Positions 23,547-31,963 of a DNA stretch of 35,388 nt are shown here, one piece after another. The stretch lies in contig CAYSEW010000028.1 of assembly GCA_964430245.1 (NCBI GenBank), positions 1 through 35,388 of the forward strand, in the 5' to 3' direction. A program made the position numbers and the translations under genes. The notes beneath the pieces are model-generated. The model worked only from the letters and a program-made list of their open reading frames with translations. It searched no databases and had not been told where the DNA came from. This DNA is from CAYSEW01 sp964430245 (GTDB lineage Bacteria > Bacteroidota > Bacteroidia > Flavobacteriales_D > Parvicellaceae). Positions within the stretch are counted from its first letter, which is position 1; the number at the start of each line of letters is the position of its first letter.

Positions 23547-24104
23547 TTATTTTTTTTGAGTTATTTTAACTGTTAATGTAAAAAACGAATAGGTAGTATC
23601 CAATTCCTTTATACTATATTTTAATTTTTCTCCAGATTTTTTTGCAATATCAATAAAGCCTAAACCTCCTCCACCTTTTTCACTCATCTCGCCATTATTC
23701 AATATGCTTTTATAATATTGCTTTAATTCAGCCCTATCCAATTTATTGATATAATCAATTTTGTTTTTAAGACTATCAACATTTTTCTTTGAAACAAAGT
23801 TACCAGTTACAATATAATAACACTCCTCTGTTCTACTAATACTAAAAATAGCTGATTTCTTTTCTGTAACCTCTTCAGCATCACCAACTACTTCAAATTC
23901 TTCTATATGATGATACAAATTTTGCAAACATTCGACTAAAACATTAAATACTTTTTTTCTTGTCTTAGGAGCATCATCTAGATCCTCCATTTTAGTCTCC
24001 ATGATTTGCAATACAGATGTCAACAATTCAGAAGTTATGGATCCTTTAAAGGCAATAAGGACATTATCCTTCTCCATTGTCCTGTATAAATCAAAAGTAT
24101 CCAT
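23547..24104 (-). CDS. SiaB-family protein kinase (DUF6272)
   Basis: This 185-residue kinase-like protein is of the GHKL/anti-sigma-kinase type. The helix VLVECLQNLYHHIEEFE (about 52-68) holds the N-box equivalent (E and N), and EKGGGGLGFIDIAKKSG (about 142-158) is the G-box, both typical of SiaB homologues. It should phosphorylate the adjacent SiaC-like protein. The two genes form a two-gene unit with a promoter just upstream and a terminator after siaC. No matching SpoIIE-type phosphatase (SiaA role) is encoded in this window. Confidence 0.88.
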   Translation of the reverse strand: MDTFDLYRTMEKDNVLIAFKGSITSELLTSVLQIMETKMEDLDDAPKTRKKVFNVLVECLQNLYHHIEEFEVVGDAEEVTEKKSAIFSISRTEECYYIVTGNFVSKKNVDSLKNKIDYINKLDRAELKQYYKSILNNGEMSEKGGGGLGFIDIAKKSGEKLKYSIKELDTTYSFFTLTVKITQKK

Positions 24105-24123
24105 CTGTTTTTTTAATGAGGAA

Positions 24124-24131
24124 CAAATATA
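24124..24131 (-). promoter_or_regulatory. -7 promoter box TATATTTG of the siaB-siaC unit
   Basis: It is an exact TAnnTTTG match on the minus strand, 19 nt before the siaB-like ATG. Confidence 0.65.
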
Positions 24132-24156
24132 ATAAAATGACTAAATAAATTAGATT

Positions 24157-24957
24157 TTATTGCATCTCAATAATATATTGACTTCCATTCATCTCGAAAA
24201 TCGCTTCATTATCACAATCATTAGCTCCAAAATCAATGACCTGCTTAAGCCCATCTGACAATTCTATTTCTAATAAACCTTGAGAAAACCACCTACAATT
24301 AGCCATTTTATACAAATTGTCAGAGTAGCCAATTCCAATGGCATCATTTCTATCAACCATTAAACCATTGGATGATATTAAAAACTGATCATCTAACAAT
24401 AGACCTGTAGTAATATCTCCACCCACCCTTTTATAAACAAGAGTATCTGCTATAATAATATCCTTTTTACTTAATTGCAATCTTAAGTCCTTAGTGATTA
24501 CTGTCCAGGAATTAGTAGTAGATGTGTATATTTCAAATCCTCCCCACAAAAAATTACCCCCAATTTGAAATCCATCAAAAATCACTTCACAGCTACCATT
24601 AGATCCATTTAAAAAATCCTCTAAATTACATTGCACAATACCGGCTTTATGAACTCCATCTGAATCAGAACAGCCATGATAGAAATCCACATTGTATTGA
24701 ATAATACCAGACATATTCAAAGTATCTCCACTTACATATTGGAAAAGAGCACATGTATTATTAGTGTCTATTTGATTGGAGAGTTTTGTTTTTAATTCTA
24801 AAGGATCAAAAGATGATTGAATCACTAATGGAATTACATGAGAAAGACTACTATTAATCAATATATAATCCTTACCTGTTTGTAAATTTCTATTGCTTTC
24901 ATTTCTGCAAGAAATAATAAACAATAGGCTTATAAAGAAAAAAGTAAAATTTTTCAC
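24157..24957 (-). CDS. Lipoprotein of unknown function
   Basis: This 266-residue protein begins at a GTG and has a lipoprotein signal (MKNFTFFFISLLFIISC, lipidated C17). The mature part has short beta-strand-like segments, with regions such as IIQYNVDFYHGCSDSDG and ITTGLLLDDQFLISSNG, and six further cysteines (two within CRWF- and NDCDNE-like contexts). No known domain is recognised. It could be an outer-membrane surface lipoprotein, as is usual for Bacteroidota. It is divergent from the methyltransferase gene, with interleaved promoters between them. No in-frame ATG gives a better signal peptide, which supports the GTG start. Confidence 0.82.
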   Translation of the reverse strand: MKNFTFFFISLLFIISCRNESNRNLQTGKDYILINSSLSHVIPLVIQSSFDPLELKTKLSNQIDTNNTCALFQYVSGDTLNMSGIIQYNVDFYHGCSDSDGVHKAGIVQCNLEDFLNGSNGSCEVIFDGFQIGGNFLWGGFEIYTSTTNSWTVITKDLRLQLSKKDIIIADTLVYKRVGGDITTGLLLDDQFLISSNGLMVDRNDAIGIGYSDNLYKMANCRWFSQGLLEIELSDGLKQVIDFGANDCDNEAIFEMNGSQYIIEMQ

Positions 24958-24961
24958 GAAA

Positions 24962-24990
24962 TAAAATTACTAAGTTATTAGATATTACAA
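24962..24990 (-). promoter_or_regulatory. Promoter of the 24957 lipoprotein (TTG / TAATTTTA)
   Basis: On the minus strand TTG (24988-24990) and TAATTTTA (24962-24969, one mismatch to TAnnTTTG) are 18 nt apart. Transcription would start almost at the GTG, so the mRNA is near leaderless. Confidence 0.5.
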
Positions 24991-24995
24991 AGCAT

Positions 24996-25003
24996 TATAT
25001 TTG
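24996..25003 (+). promoter_or_regulatory. -7 promoter box TATATTTG of the methyltransferase gene
   Basis: It is an exact TAnnTTTG match only 6 nt before the ATG at 25010, predicting a leaderless or nearly leaderless mRNA. A TTA at 24975-24977 sits 18 nt upstream in the -33 position. Confidence 0.65.
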
Positions 25004-25009
25004 CAAGCT

Positions 25010-25744
25010 ATGCAAAAGAATGAATGGTTCAGAGATTGGTTTAACTCCCCCTACTATCATGTTCTTTATAAGAATCGAGACCTTAAAGAAGCAAAATTAT
25101 TTATCTCTAATCTAACTGAACATTTATCTTTAAACTACGATTCCAGAGTCCTTGATCTTGGTTGCGGAAAAGGAAGACACTCAGTAGAACTTAAAAAATA
25201 TTACAATACAGTTAAAGGAATAGACCTTTCACCTAATAGTATTAAAAATGCAAAAAAACATGAAGCAAATGGACTGACATTTGAAATTGAAGACATGCGT
25301 TACTTCAAAAGTATTTCAAAATTCAATGCCATTTTTAACCTATTTACAAGCTTCGGATATTTCAATAATCACAATGACAATATAAACACTTTAAAATCAT
25401 GTAATAGAGCCTTATTTAAAAACGGATTAATTGTTATTGACTATTTAAACGCAAATAAGATTAAAATGAATATCCATGAAAATGAGACCAAAGTTATTGA
25501 CGGAATAGAATTTCATATAGCAAGAAAAATAGAAAATGAGAAAATTTTAAAAAAGATTGTTTTTGAACATGATAATATTTCCTATAATTTTGAAGAAAAA
25601 GTTCAGCTTTTTACTCTAACTAACTTTATAGATTTATTTAAAAAATCGGACTTTATTTTAGAAAAAACATTTGGCAACTATCACTTACAATCTTATGAAG
25701 CTGAAATTTCAGATCGTTTAATTTTAATAGCTAAAAAGAAATGA
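25010..25744 (+). CDS. Class I SAM-dependent methyltransferase
   Basis: This is a 244-residue cytosolic protein. SAM motif I is VLDLGCGKGRHSVELKKY (about 43-60), the acidic residue ending strand 2 is in GIDLSPNSI, and motif II lies near FNAIFNLFTSFGYF. The C-terminal half has FEEKVQLFTLTNFIDLFKKS. The substrate is unknown, and similar genes are annotated only as methyltransferases. The ATG at 25010 is chosen because a -7 box lies directly before it. An in-frame TTG at 25001 falls inside that box. The stop overlaps the ZIP transporter ATG by 4 nt, so the two are coupled. Confidence 0.9.
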   Translation: MQKNEWFRDWFNSPYYHVLYKNRDLKEAKLFISNLTEHLSLNYDSRVLDLGCGKGRHSVELKKYYNTVKGIDLSPNSIKNAKKHEANGLTFEIEDMRYFKSISKFNAIFNLFTSFGYFNNHNDNINTLKSCNRALFKNGLIVIDYLNANKIKMNIHENETKVIDGIEFHIARKIENEKILKKIVFEHDNISYNFEEKVQLFTLTNFIDLFKKSDFILEKTFGNYHLQSYEAEISDRLILIAKKK

Positions 25745-26514
25745 CCACATCACTATATATTCTAATTTTCTCAGTAATAATTACAGGAGTCATTGCCGAC
25801 TTCTTTCATAAGGAAATTAAACAATTCAATAAGTATATTATTCCTTTTAGTATTTCATTTGTTCTAGCATTGATTTTCACCCATATTTTACCAGAATTAT
25901 ATACGACTCCATCAAAAACAATTGGAATATTTTTGGTGCTAGGTTTTGTTCTTCAAATCATACTTGAACTTCTCTCTAAAGGAATAGAACATGGACATGT
26001 ACACGCACCATCAGATCATAAAGGCTGGACATTACTATTGCCATTAATGATAGGACTATCCTTACATTCATTTATTGAAGGAATGCCTTTAATTTCTATT
26101 GACGAGCCCTTAAGCCATGAAATTGCACATCATGGACACAATCATTCTCATCAGAATCATTCGACACCATCTACAGGATCTATTTATTTCATAATGATTA
26201 TTGCTCATAAACTACCTGTTGCTGCCATTTTAATGGTTTTCTTTATCAAACACCTTCATGTTAGGTGGAAAAGGTATGCGCTACTTTGCTTTTTTGCATT
26301 AACTGCTCCAATGGGAGCATGGACTGGAAATTTGCTTAATGACTTAAATATAAATGAGGATCTAATACCAATTTTGCTTGCCGTATCAACAGGTATGCTG
26401 TTACATATAGCTACTTTACTTGTATTTGAAAAACATCATGAAGTAAAAGAAAAATGGTCGAACATCCTATTAATCATATGTGGATTAACGCTAGGTATAT
26501 TACTTTATTATTAA
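25741..26514 (+). CDS. ZIP-family divalent metal transporter
   Basis: This 257-residue inner-membrane protein has about eight hydrophobic segments. It probably imports zinc, iron or a similar divalent cation. The helix 4 motif is LSLHSFIEGMPL (metal-site H, E) and the helix 5 motif is IIAHKLPVAAI. Two histidine-rich loops are present: GIEHGHVHAPSDHKG (about 80-94), and EIAHHGHNHSHQNHS, which holds seven His. The motifs and length fit ZIP proteins. Translation is coupled to the upstream methyltransferase by an ATGA overlap. No metal-responsive regulator site was seen. Confidence 0.94.
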   Translation: MTTSLYILIFSVIITGVIADFFHKEIKQFNKYIIPFSISFVLALIFTHILPELYTTPSKTIGIFLVLGFVLQIILELLSKGIEHGHVHAPSDHKGWTLLLPLMIGLSLHSFIEGMPLISIDEPLSHEIAHHGHNHSHQNHSTPSTGSIYFIMIIAHKLPVAAILMVFFIKHLHVRWKRYALLCFFALTAPMGAWTGNLLNDLNINEDLIPILLAVSTGMLLHIATLLVFEKHHEVKEKWSNILLIICGLTLGILLYY

Positions 26515-26515
26515 T

Positions 26516-27553
26516 TTATAATTTGATGAAATTCAGTGTTTTAAACTGATTGTTATAAATTACTTTCATTAAATACCAACCACTTTTCAAATGGTCTAAT
26601 GAAATAGAATCGCTATAACTTAATTCAGCAACTTTTAATCCATGAACATTATAAATTTCAATGTAAACATCTTTATCAATACTTGTGTTTAGACAAAGAA
26701 CATCAATTACAGGATTAGGGTAAATTGATAAATGATCAAGTGGATGTTCAAAATTAGACACATGAAGTTCATCTTTATATTTAATTTCTGAAACAACTCC
26801 ATTTTGAGAAGTTGCAGTAAATACTGGGGCTCCTTCTCCATTAGCATACCATTCATATATAGTAGAAACAGGTCTATCAAAAGTATTTCCTAGCATCAAT
26901 TGATCTATGTATATTGTATCTTTTTGATACAAAGTAGTTTTTACTCTTAAGGCATCATAAGAAGAAAATGGTGTTATTATTGTCCCCCATCCATCTACCT
27001 CAACATTCCTTCTAATCCATTGACCGTAAGTTCCTAATGAAGGTATCGTTGATAGATAATATGCACTTGAAGAATCTGTAGTACCATAATTCATAGGTAG
27101 AGGATAGATCTGATCAATCGTATCATATTTAACTGATGCTGGAAGACCATTTACATTGGCACCAAAACCAACAACTTCATAGCTTGAACTAGAAGATTTA
27201 TAATAATCAAACCTGTCTGAAATAGTAACAGTGCTGATAAGAGATATGTCTTGTCCTACCTGAGCCATTGTTGCATAATGATCTGGATATAAAAAAGGAT
27301 TATTAAAATAAAACTGATAAGCCAATGGAGTACCAGAAACAATAACGGTTTCTAACGAATCCTGATCAAAATAATTTAAAGATGAAAAATCCCAGTTGTA
27401 ATTAGCACCTGTCTGTGTTATATCAACAGAGAGAAAATCCAAAACATTTGAATAATAATATACATTACCGCTAATTGGCATATCTGCATCAGTAATTGTA
27501 ATTTGGGACATTAATAAATTAGGGATTATAAAAAAAAGTAACGTAACTCTCAT
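26516..27553 (-). CDS. Secreted protein with T9SS type A sorting domain
   Basis: This is a 345-residue protein. A signal peptide at about 1-16 (VTLLFFIIPNLLMSQ) exports it to the periplasm. The C-terminal domain (about 272-345) has the T9SS type A layout: LSIYPNPVIDVLCL, YIEIYNVHGLKVAEL, LDHLKSGWYLMKVIY and FKTLNFIKL. It is therefore moved across the outer membrane by the type IX system and either released or attached to the surface. The central part (ITQTGANYNWDFSSL...) is beta-rich with no recognised catalytic motif, so its role is unknown. It converges on the ZIP gene with 1 bp between stops. Confidence 0.92.
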   Translation of the reverse strand: MRVTLLFFIIPNLLMSQITITDADMPISGNVYYYSNVLDFLSVDITQTGANYNWDFSSLNYFDQDSLETVIVSGTPLAYQFYFNNPFLYPDHYATMAQVGQDISLISTVTISDRFDYYKSSSSSYEVVGFGANVNGLPASVKYDTIDQIYPLPMNYGTTDSSSAYYLSTIPSLGTYGQWIRRNVEVDGWGTIITPFSSYDALRVKTTLYQKDTIYIDQLMLGNTFDRPVSTIYEWYANGEGAPVFTATSQNGVVSEIKYKDELHVSNFEHPLDHLSIYPNPVIDVLCLNTSIDKDVYIEIYNVHGLKVAELSYSDSISLDHLKSGWYLMKVIYNNQFKTLNFIKL

Positions 27554-27569
27554 TTGAATTTATAAAGTC

Positions 27570-27577
27570 TAAATATA
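27570..27577 (-). promoter_or_regulatory. Possible -7 box TATATTTA of the T9SS cargo gene
   Basis: This is one mismatch to TAnnTTTG on the minus strand, 16 nt before the ATG at 27553. Confidence 0.4.
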
Positions 27578-27643
27578 AGACTATTTCTTTTTATTAATTT
27601 AGCATTCTTTTTGCATACTAAATCAGGAAAAATAAGAGTTTAT

Positions 27644-28282
27644 ATGGACATGGTTAAAAAAATTGGATTAACTATAGTTTCAGCTATAATACTGTTTTCT
27701 GGCATTTCTCAAGAAAACAAACCTAAACTTATACAGTTCAGCGGAGTTGTTGTTACTCATGATAGTCTTAGACCATTACCCTATTGTAATATTTTTGATA
27801 AGACATCTTTAAAAGGCACAGTTACTGATTTTTACGGATACTTCTCATTTGTAGCAGCTAAAGGTGATACTCTGATATTCTCAAGTGTTGGGTTTAAAAG
27901 ATCTGAATTTGTTATTCCAGATACATTAACTACTAATAAATATTCTTTGATACACATGATGCAAAATGATACTATTTTGCTAAAAACTGCAGTCATATAT
28001 CCTTGGCCATCAAAAGAACAATTTGCAGATGCTTTTGTAAATACAGAAATTCCTAATGATGACTATAAAAGAGCATTAGCGAACCTTGAAAGAGCAAAAA
28101 TGAAGGAAAGAATGGATGCAATTCCTATGAATGCAGCCATGAATTTTAAATGGCAGCAGCAACAATATCAAAATAAATTATATTATGCAGGTCAGTTCCC
28201 TCCTAATAATTTAATGAATCCTATTGCTTGGGCGAAATTTATTCAAGCGTGGAAAAACGGTGATTTTAAGAAAAAAGAATGA
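27644..28282 (+). CDS. Exported protein with carboxypeptidase-like regulatory domain
   Basis: This 212-residue protein has an N-terminal signal peptide (MDMVKKIGLTIVSAIILFSG, probable cut in GISQ). Residues about 24-110 form the beta-sandwich regulatory module often seen in front of TonB receptors (FSGVVVTHDSLRPLPYCNIF, GTVTDFYGYFSFVAAKGDTL, FSSVGFKRSEF). The C-terminal 100 residues are charged and glutamine-rich (MKERMDAIPMN, KWQQQQYQNKLYY) and may be helical. The ATG at 27644 is chosen over an in-frame TTG at 27611 because it places the signal peptide at the very N-terminus. The stop overlaps the TonB-dependent receptor ATG by 4 nt. Confidence 0.85.
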   Translation: MDMVKKIGLTIVSAIILFSGISQENKPKLIQFSGVVVTHDSLRPLPYCNIFDKTSLKGTVTDFYGYFSFVAAKGDTLIFSSVGFKRSEFVIPDTLTTNKYSLIHMMQNDTILLKTAVIYPWPSKEQFADAFVNTEIPNDDYKRALANLERAKMKERMDAIPMNAAMNFKWQQQQYQNKLYYAGQFPPNNLMNPIAWAKFIQAWKNGDFKKKE

Positions 28283-30948
28283 AATATTTTCAATATTGGA
28301 TCATAGCTGTTTTTTTAGGGTTTTTAAACCATTCATTTATTGGTCAAAAAATGGGGACAATAAATGGCACTATAGTAGATGAAAACCTGGTACCTATTGA
28401 AAATGCAAACATTATTCTCACAGGGTCAAGACTTGGAACTATTTCTGATAAATATGGCAAATTTACATTACAAGTTCCTTCTGAAAAGAAAATAAACCTT
28501 AAAATATCTCATGCTAAATTTTTAACAAAAAAGCAATCCTTTTTTCTTAGCCCTGCTGAAATAAAAAACATTCAATTTGAATTATCAATACCCACACTTA
28601 ATGAAGTAGAAATCGAATATCAAGAAAGAGGATCATCCCCAATTGAATTTATTAGACCCTTAGACGCTGCATCTTTATCAATTCCATCTGCTAATCTAGA
28701 GAGTTTATTGCCCTCCCTAGGCTATGGTGTTTCTCAAAATAATGAACTATCAGCAGGATATAATGTTAGAGGTGGTAATTTTGATGAAAACCTAATCTAT
28801 GTTAATGACATTGAAGTTTACAGGCCTTTTTTAGCCAGAGCTGGCCAACAAGAAGGTCTAAGTTTTATTAACCCTACAATGATCAACAATATTCTTTTTT
28901 CTGCTGGAGGTTTTGACGCAAAATATGGTGATAAATTATCGAGCGTACTTGATATAGAATATACAGAACCTAATCAATTTAAATCTACTTTAAATGCAAG
29001 CTTATTGGGAGTCCAGGTTCATGTGCAGGATAAAATATCAACTCGATTTAATTTCAACAATAGCATTAGGTACAGAAAAAACACTTACCTGATTAATTCT
29101 CTTGACACAAAAGGAGATTACCAGCCTTCATTTATAGATTATCAGGGGTTTTTCAATTATTACCTTAATGAAAACTGGAAAATGAGCTTTTTCGGAACCT
29201 ATTCTAACAATAAATTCAATGTAGTTCCTGAAAACAGAGAAACTAATTGGGGAAGCATCAATGAAGCATTGAGATTTACTGTCTATTACGAAGGTCAAGA
29301 AGTTACACAGTATGAGACTTACATGGGTGCCATCTCTTTGAATAATGACCCAAACGATAATCTTAGCTTGAAATTCATTACTTCTATCTATGAAACTCAT
29401 GAATCTGAATATTTTGACTTACTAGGTGAATACAGGTTAGATGAACTGGAAAGAGATCTAGGAAGTGATGAATATGGAAATGTTGCCTATAATAGAGGTG
29501 TTGGTGCATTTTTAAATCATGCTAGAAATAAAATAGATGCTACAGTTATTAATGCCTATCATAAAGGAAGATTTATCAATAAAAATCACCACATTATTGA
29601 ATGGGGAGCAAAGTATCAACATGAAATAATTAATGACCGAATTAGTGAATGGGATTATATTGATTCTGCTAGGTTCAGTATTCCACATCCTCAAGATAGT
29701 ATTGGATATACGAATGGGGCAAATATTCCTTATCAATACCTTCATCTTAGCAATTTGATCAAGGCCAACAATTTCATGGAAACCAACAGAGTAACAGGAT
29801 ATATTCAGGATCATTTAAAATTCACAAAACCTAAAGAAGTACAAGTCATAGATTCTGTTTTAATCGACAATAAGTACGAATTAATAGACACCACTTTTAC
29901 AGGATATAGGTACCTATCAGTTACGGCAGGTGCTAGAGCTAATTATTGGGATTATAATAATCAACTAGTCATCTCTCCAAGGGTTAGTTTTCAGCTTAAA
30001 CCAGCTTGGTATGAAATTGATAAAAATGTAATAAAAAGAAAAAGTGTTGAATTCCGTTTTGCAACAGGTCTATATTACCAACCTCCATTTTACAGAGCTG
30101 CTAGAAACCTCCAAGGCCAGCTCAATCCAGAAATAAGGGCACAAAGATCTATCCACTTTGTTTTGGGTGGTGATTATATATTTAAAATGTGGAATAGACC
30201 TTTTAAATTTGGTAGTGAAGTTTATTACAAACATCTTAATGATATTATTCCTTATGAAATTGACAATATTAGAGTACGTTATTATGGCAATAACAATGCA
30301 AAAGGATATGCAACAGGTATAGATCTTAAGATTAATGGTGAATTTGTAAAAGGAATTGAATCATATGCTTCTCTTAGCTGGCTAAAAACTGAAGAAGACA
30401 TATTAGATGATTATTACTACAATTATTATAATGCTCAGGGAGAACAGATTATTTTTGGATACACTTTAGATGACAATCCAACTGATAGTTTAAAAATAGA
30501 ACCTGGTTTTTTACCCAGACCTACTGACCAAAGAGTATCATTTGCAATGTTCTTCCAAGATCAGATGCCTGAAGAATGGAATACCGAAAAAGTAAAATGG
30601 AATACCTTTAAAGTAAATTTAAATCTGGTTTTTGGAACAAGACTTCCTTATGGTCCTCCTGGATCATTTAGGTATGCAGACACATTAAGATCATCCTTAT
30701 ACAGAAGACTTGATATAGGTTTTTCAAAAGATATAGTTAATGAGGAAACAGATAGAAGTAAAATTAAAAAAGGGTCGTTTTTAGATAAGGTAGATCGCAT
30801 GTGGATTGCTTTTGAAGTATTTAATCTATTGGATATATCCAATACAACTAACTACACCTGGATTAAAGATGTTACTGGAAGACAATATTCAATACCTAGC
30901 TTTTTGACATCAAGAAGATTAAACCTAAAATTAGTTGTACAATTCTAA
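28279..30948 (+). CDS. TonB-dependent outer-membrane receptor
   Basis: This 889-residue transporter imports a ligand across the outer membrane using TonB energy. A signal peptide (about 1-22, FLGFLNHSFIGQ) is followed by a carboxypeptidase-like regulatory domain at about 27-105 (GTINGTIVDENLVPIENANI, GTISDKYGKFTL). The plug follows at about 120-230 (YNVRGGNFDENLIYVNDIEV, SAGGFDAKYGDKLSSVL). The beta-barrel runs from about 235 to the C-terminus, which ends LKLVVQF with a terminal Phe. No SusD-like partner is next to it, so it is not a standard SusCD pair. The ligand is unknown. It is coupled by overlap to the upstream regulatory-domain protein and 1 bp before the lipoprotein gene. Confidence 0.96.
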   Translation: MKYFQYWIIAVFLGFLNHSFIGQKMGTINGTIVDENLVPIENANIILTGSRLGTISDKYGKFTLQVPSEKKINLKISHAKFLTKKQSFFLSPAEIKNIQFELSIPTLNEVEIEYQERGSSPIEFIRPLDAASLSIPSANLESLLPSLGYGVSQNNELSAGYNVRGGNFDENLIYVNDIEVYRPFLARAGQQEGLSFINPTMINNILFSAGGFDAKYGDKLSSVLDIEYTEPNQFKSTLNASLLGVQVHVQDKISTRFNFNNSIRYRKNTYLINSLDTKGDYQPSFIDYQGFFNYYLNENWKMSFFGTYSNNKFNVVPENRETNWGSINEALRFTVYYEGQEVTQYETYMGAISLNNDPNDNLSLKFITSIYETHESEYFDLLGEYRLDELERDLGSDEYGNVAYNRGVGAFLNHARNKIDATVINAYHKGRFINKNHHIIEWGAKYQHEIINDRISEWDYIDSARFSIPHPQDSIGYTNGANIPYQYLHLSNLIKANNFMETNRVTGYIQDHLKFTKPKEVQVIDSVLIDNKYELIDTTFTGYRYLSVTAGARANYWDYNNQLVISPRVSFQLKPAWYEIDKNVIKRKSVEFRFATGLYYQPPFYRAARNLQGQLNPEIRAQRSIHFVLGGDYIFKMWNRPFKFGSEVYYKHLNDIIPYEIDNIRVRYYGNNNAKGYATGIDLKINGEFVKGIESYASLSWLKTEEDILDDYYYNYYNAQGEQIIFGYTLDDNPTDSLKIEPGFLPRPTDQRVSFAMFFQDQMPEEWNTEKVKWNTFKVNLNLVFGTRLPYGPPGSFRYADTLRSSLYRRLDIGFSKDIVNEETDRSKIKKGSFLDKVDRMWIAFEVFNLLDISNTTNYTWIKDVTGRQYSIPSFLTSRRLNLKLVVQF

Positions 30949-30949
30949 T

Positions 30950-31423
30950 ATGAAACATTCAATTATTATACTATTTACTATTCTTTGCATTTTAGCATTG
31001 TTTAGTTGCAATAAATCGCCAAAGTGTTGGGGTAAAACAGAAAGTACTGAAGGGCTTATTGAGTCTGATTTTAATCCCTGTTTAAATTGTAACATCTTAG
31101 TTAATCCAGATGAAAGCTATGTTATAAATTCAGATGCTGAATATCAAGAACTATCATTATTAGCACATAGCAATCAAACTGTTTGTCAATTTGAAAATAT
31201 CAATTTTAACAACTATACGCTTCTTGGAAAATCAGTTTGGGCTTCTTGTAAATACAAGATCAAAAGAAATGTAATAGAAGATGAAGACAATAATAAATAT
31301 ATTTATACTATTGAACTGAAGGAATGTGGCAACTGCAGTGATCTTACAAAAATTGACAACTGGGTTCTTGTTCCCAAAATACCAATTGGATATTCTGTAG
31401 AATTTCAATTTATTAAATTATAA
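30950..31423 (+). CDS. Cysteine-rich lipoprotein of unknown function
   Basis: This 157-residue protein has a lipoprotein signal (LCILALFSC, lipidated C20). The mature part has seven further cysteines: C26, the pair C44 and C47 (NPCLNC), C79, C100, and the pair C126 and C129 (KECGNC). Two CxxC pairs suggest disulphides or a metal site. The ATG at 30950 lies 1 bp after the TonB-dependent receptor stop, and an upstream in-frame TTG at 30935 is less likely. Because of its place behind the receptor it may act in the same uptake process at the outer membrane. No family is recognised. Confidence 0.85.
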   Translation: MKHSIIILFTILCILALFSCNKSPKCWGKTESTEGLIESDFNPCLNCNILVNPDESYVINSDAEYQELSLLAHSNQTVCQFENINFNNYTLLGKSVWASCKYKIKRNVIEDEDNNKYIYTIELKECGNCSDLTKIDNWVLVPKIPIGYSVEFQFIKL

Positions 31424-31455
31424 TACGACTAAATCACACTTAGTTTTTAATTAAA

Positions 31456-31959
31456 ATGGCAGAAACAAAAACATTAATATTAAATCCCAAAGAGGTAGAT
31501 CAGAAGATCAAAAGAATAGCCCATCAGATATTAGAAGAATATCATATTGAAAAGAAAATCATTTTTGCAGGAATTTCAAAAAATGGATTTCTTTTAGCTA
31601 AACATATATGTAAAGAAATTCAAGCACACTCAAATATTGAAGTTGAATTAACTGAAATTCTTATTAATAAAGAAAAACCCTTATCTGATACGATATCTCA
31701 CCAACCAAAAGTTGATCTTAAAAACCAGACAGTTATTCTAATTGATGATGTTCTGAATTCAGGAAAAACACTCATGTATGCTGCTAGTCATATTATTGAC
31801 CATAACATAAAAAGAATGAATACCATTGTGCTTATTGATAGAAGACATAGAAAATTCCCTATAAAAGCAAACTGGGTTGGATTAACACTATCCACCACTC
31901 TTCAAGAACATATAACCGTTGAATTTTTAAAAACTAAAATTGAAGTATACCTTCACTAA
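31456..31959 (+). CDS. Phosphoribosyltransferase-family protein (PyrR/Hpt-like)
   Basis: This 167-residue type I phosphoribosyltransferase fold shows the PRPP-binding motif VILIDDVLNSGKTLMYA (93-109). The N-terminal IFAGISKNGFLLAKHI is the usual PPi loop region, and the C-terminal part has VLIDRRHRKFPIKANWVG, reminiscent of PyrR (DRGHRELPI). It might be a nucleobase salvage enzyme or a PyrR-like regulator. The substrate is not clear. It lies 32 bp after the lipoprotein gene on the same strand, with no terminator between, and may be co-transcribed or have its own weak promoter. Confidence 0.88.
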   Translation: MAETKTLILNPKEVDQKIKRIAHQILEEYHIEKKIIFAGISKNGFLLAKHICKEIQAHSNIEVELTEILINKEKPLSDTISHQPKVDLKNQTVILIDDVLNSGKTLMYAASHIIDHNIKRMNTIVLIDRRHRKFPIKANWVGLTLSTTLQEHITVEFLKTKIEVYLH

Positions 31960-31963
31960 TTCT

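Noticed and set aside
25001..25009. TTG start three codons upstream of the methyltransferase ATG
   Set aside because: The TTG lies inside the -7 promoter box, so it would not be transcribed.
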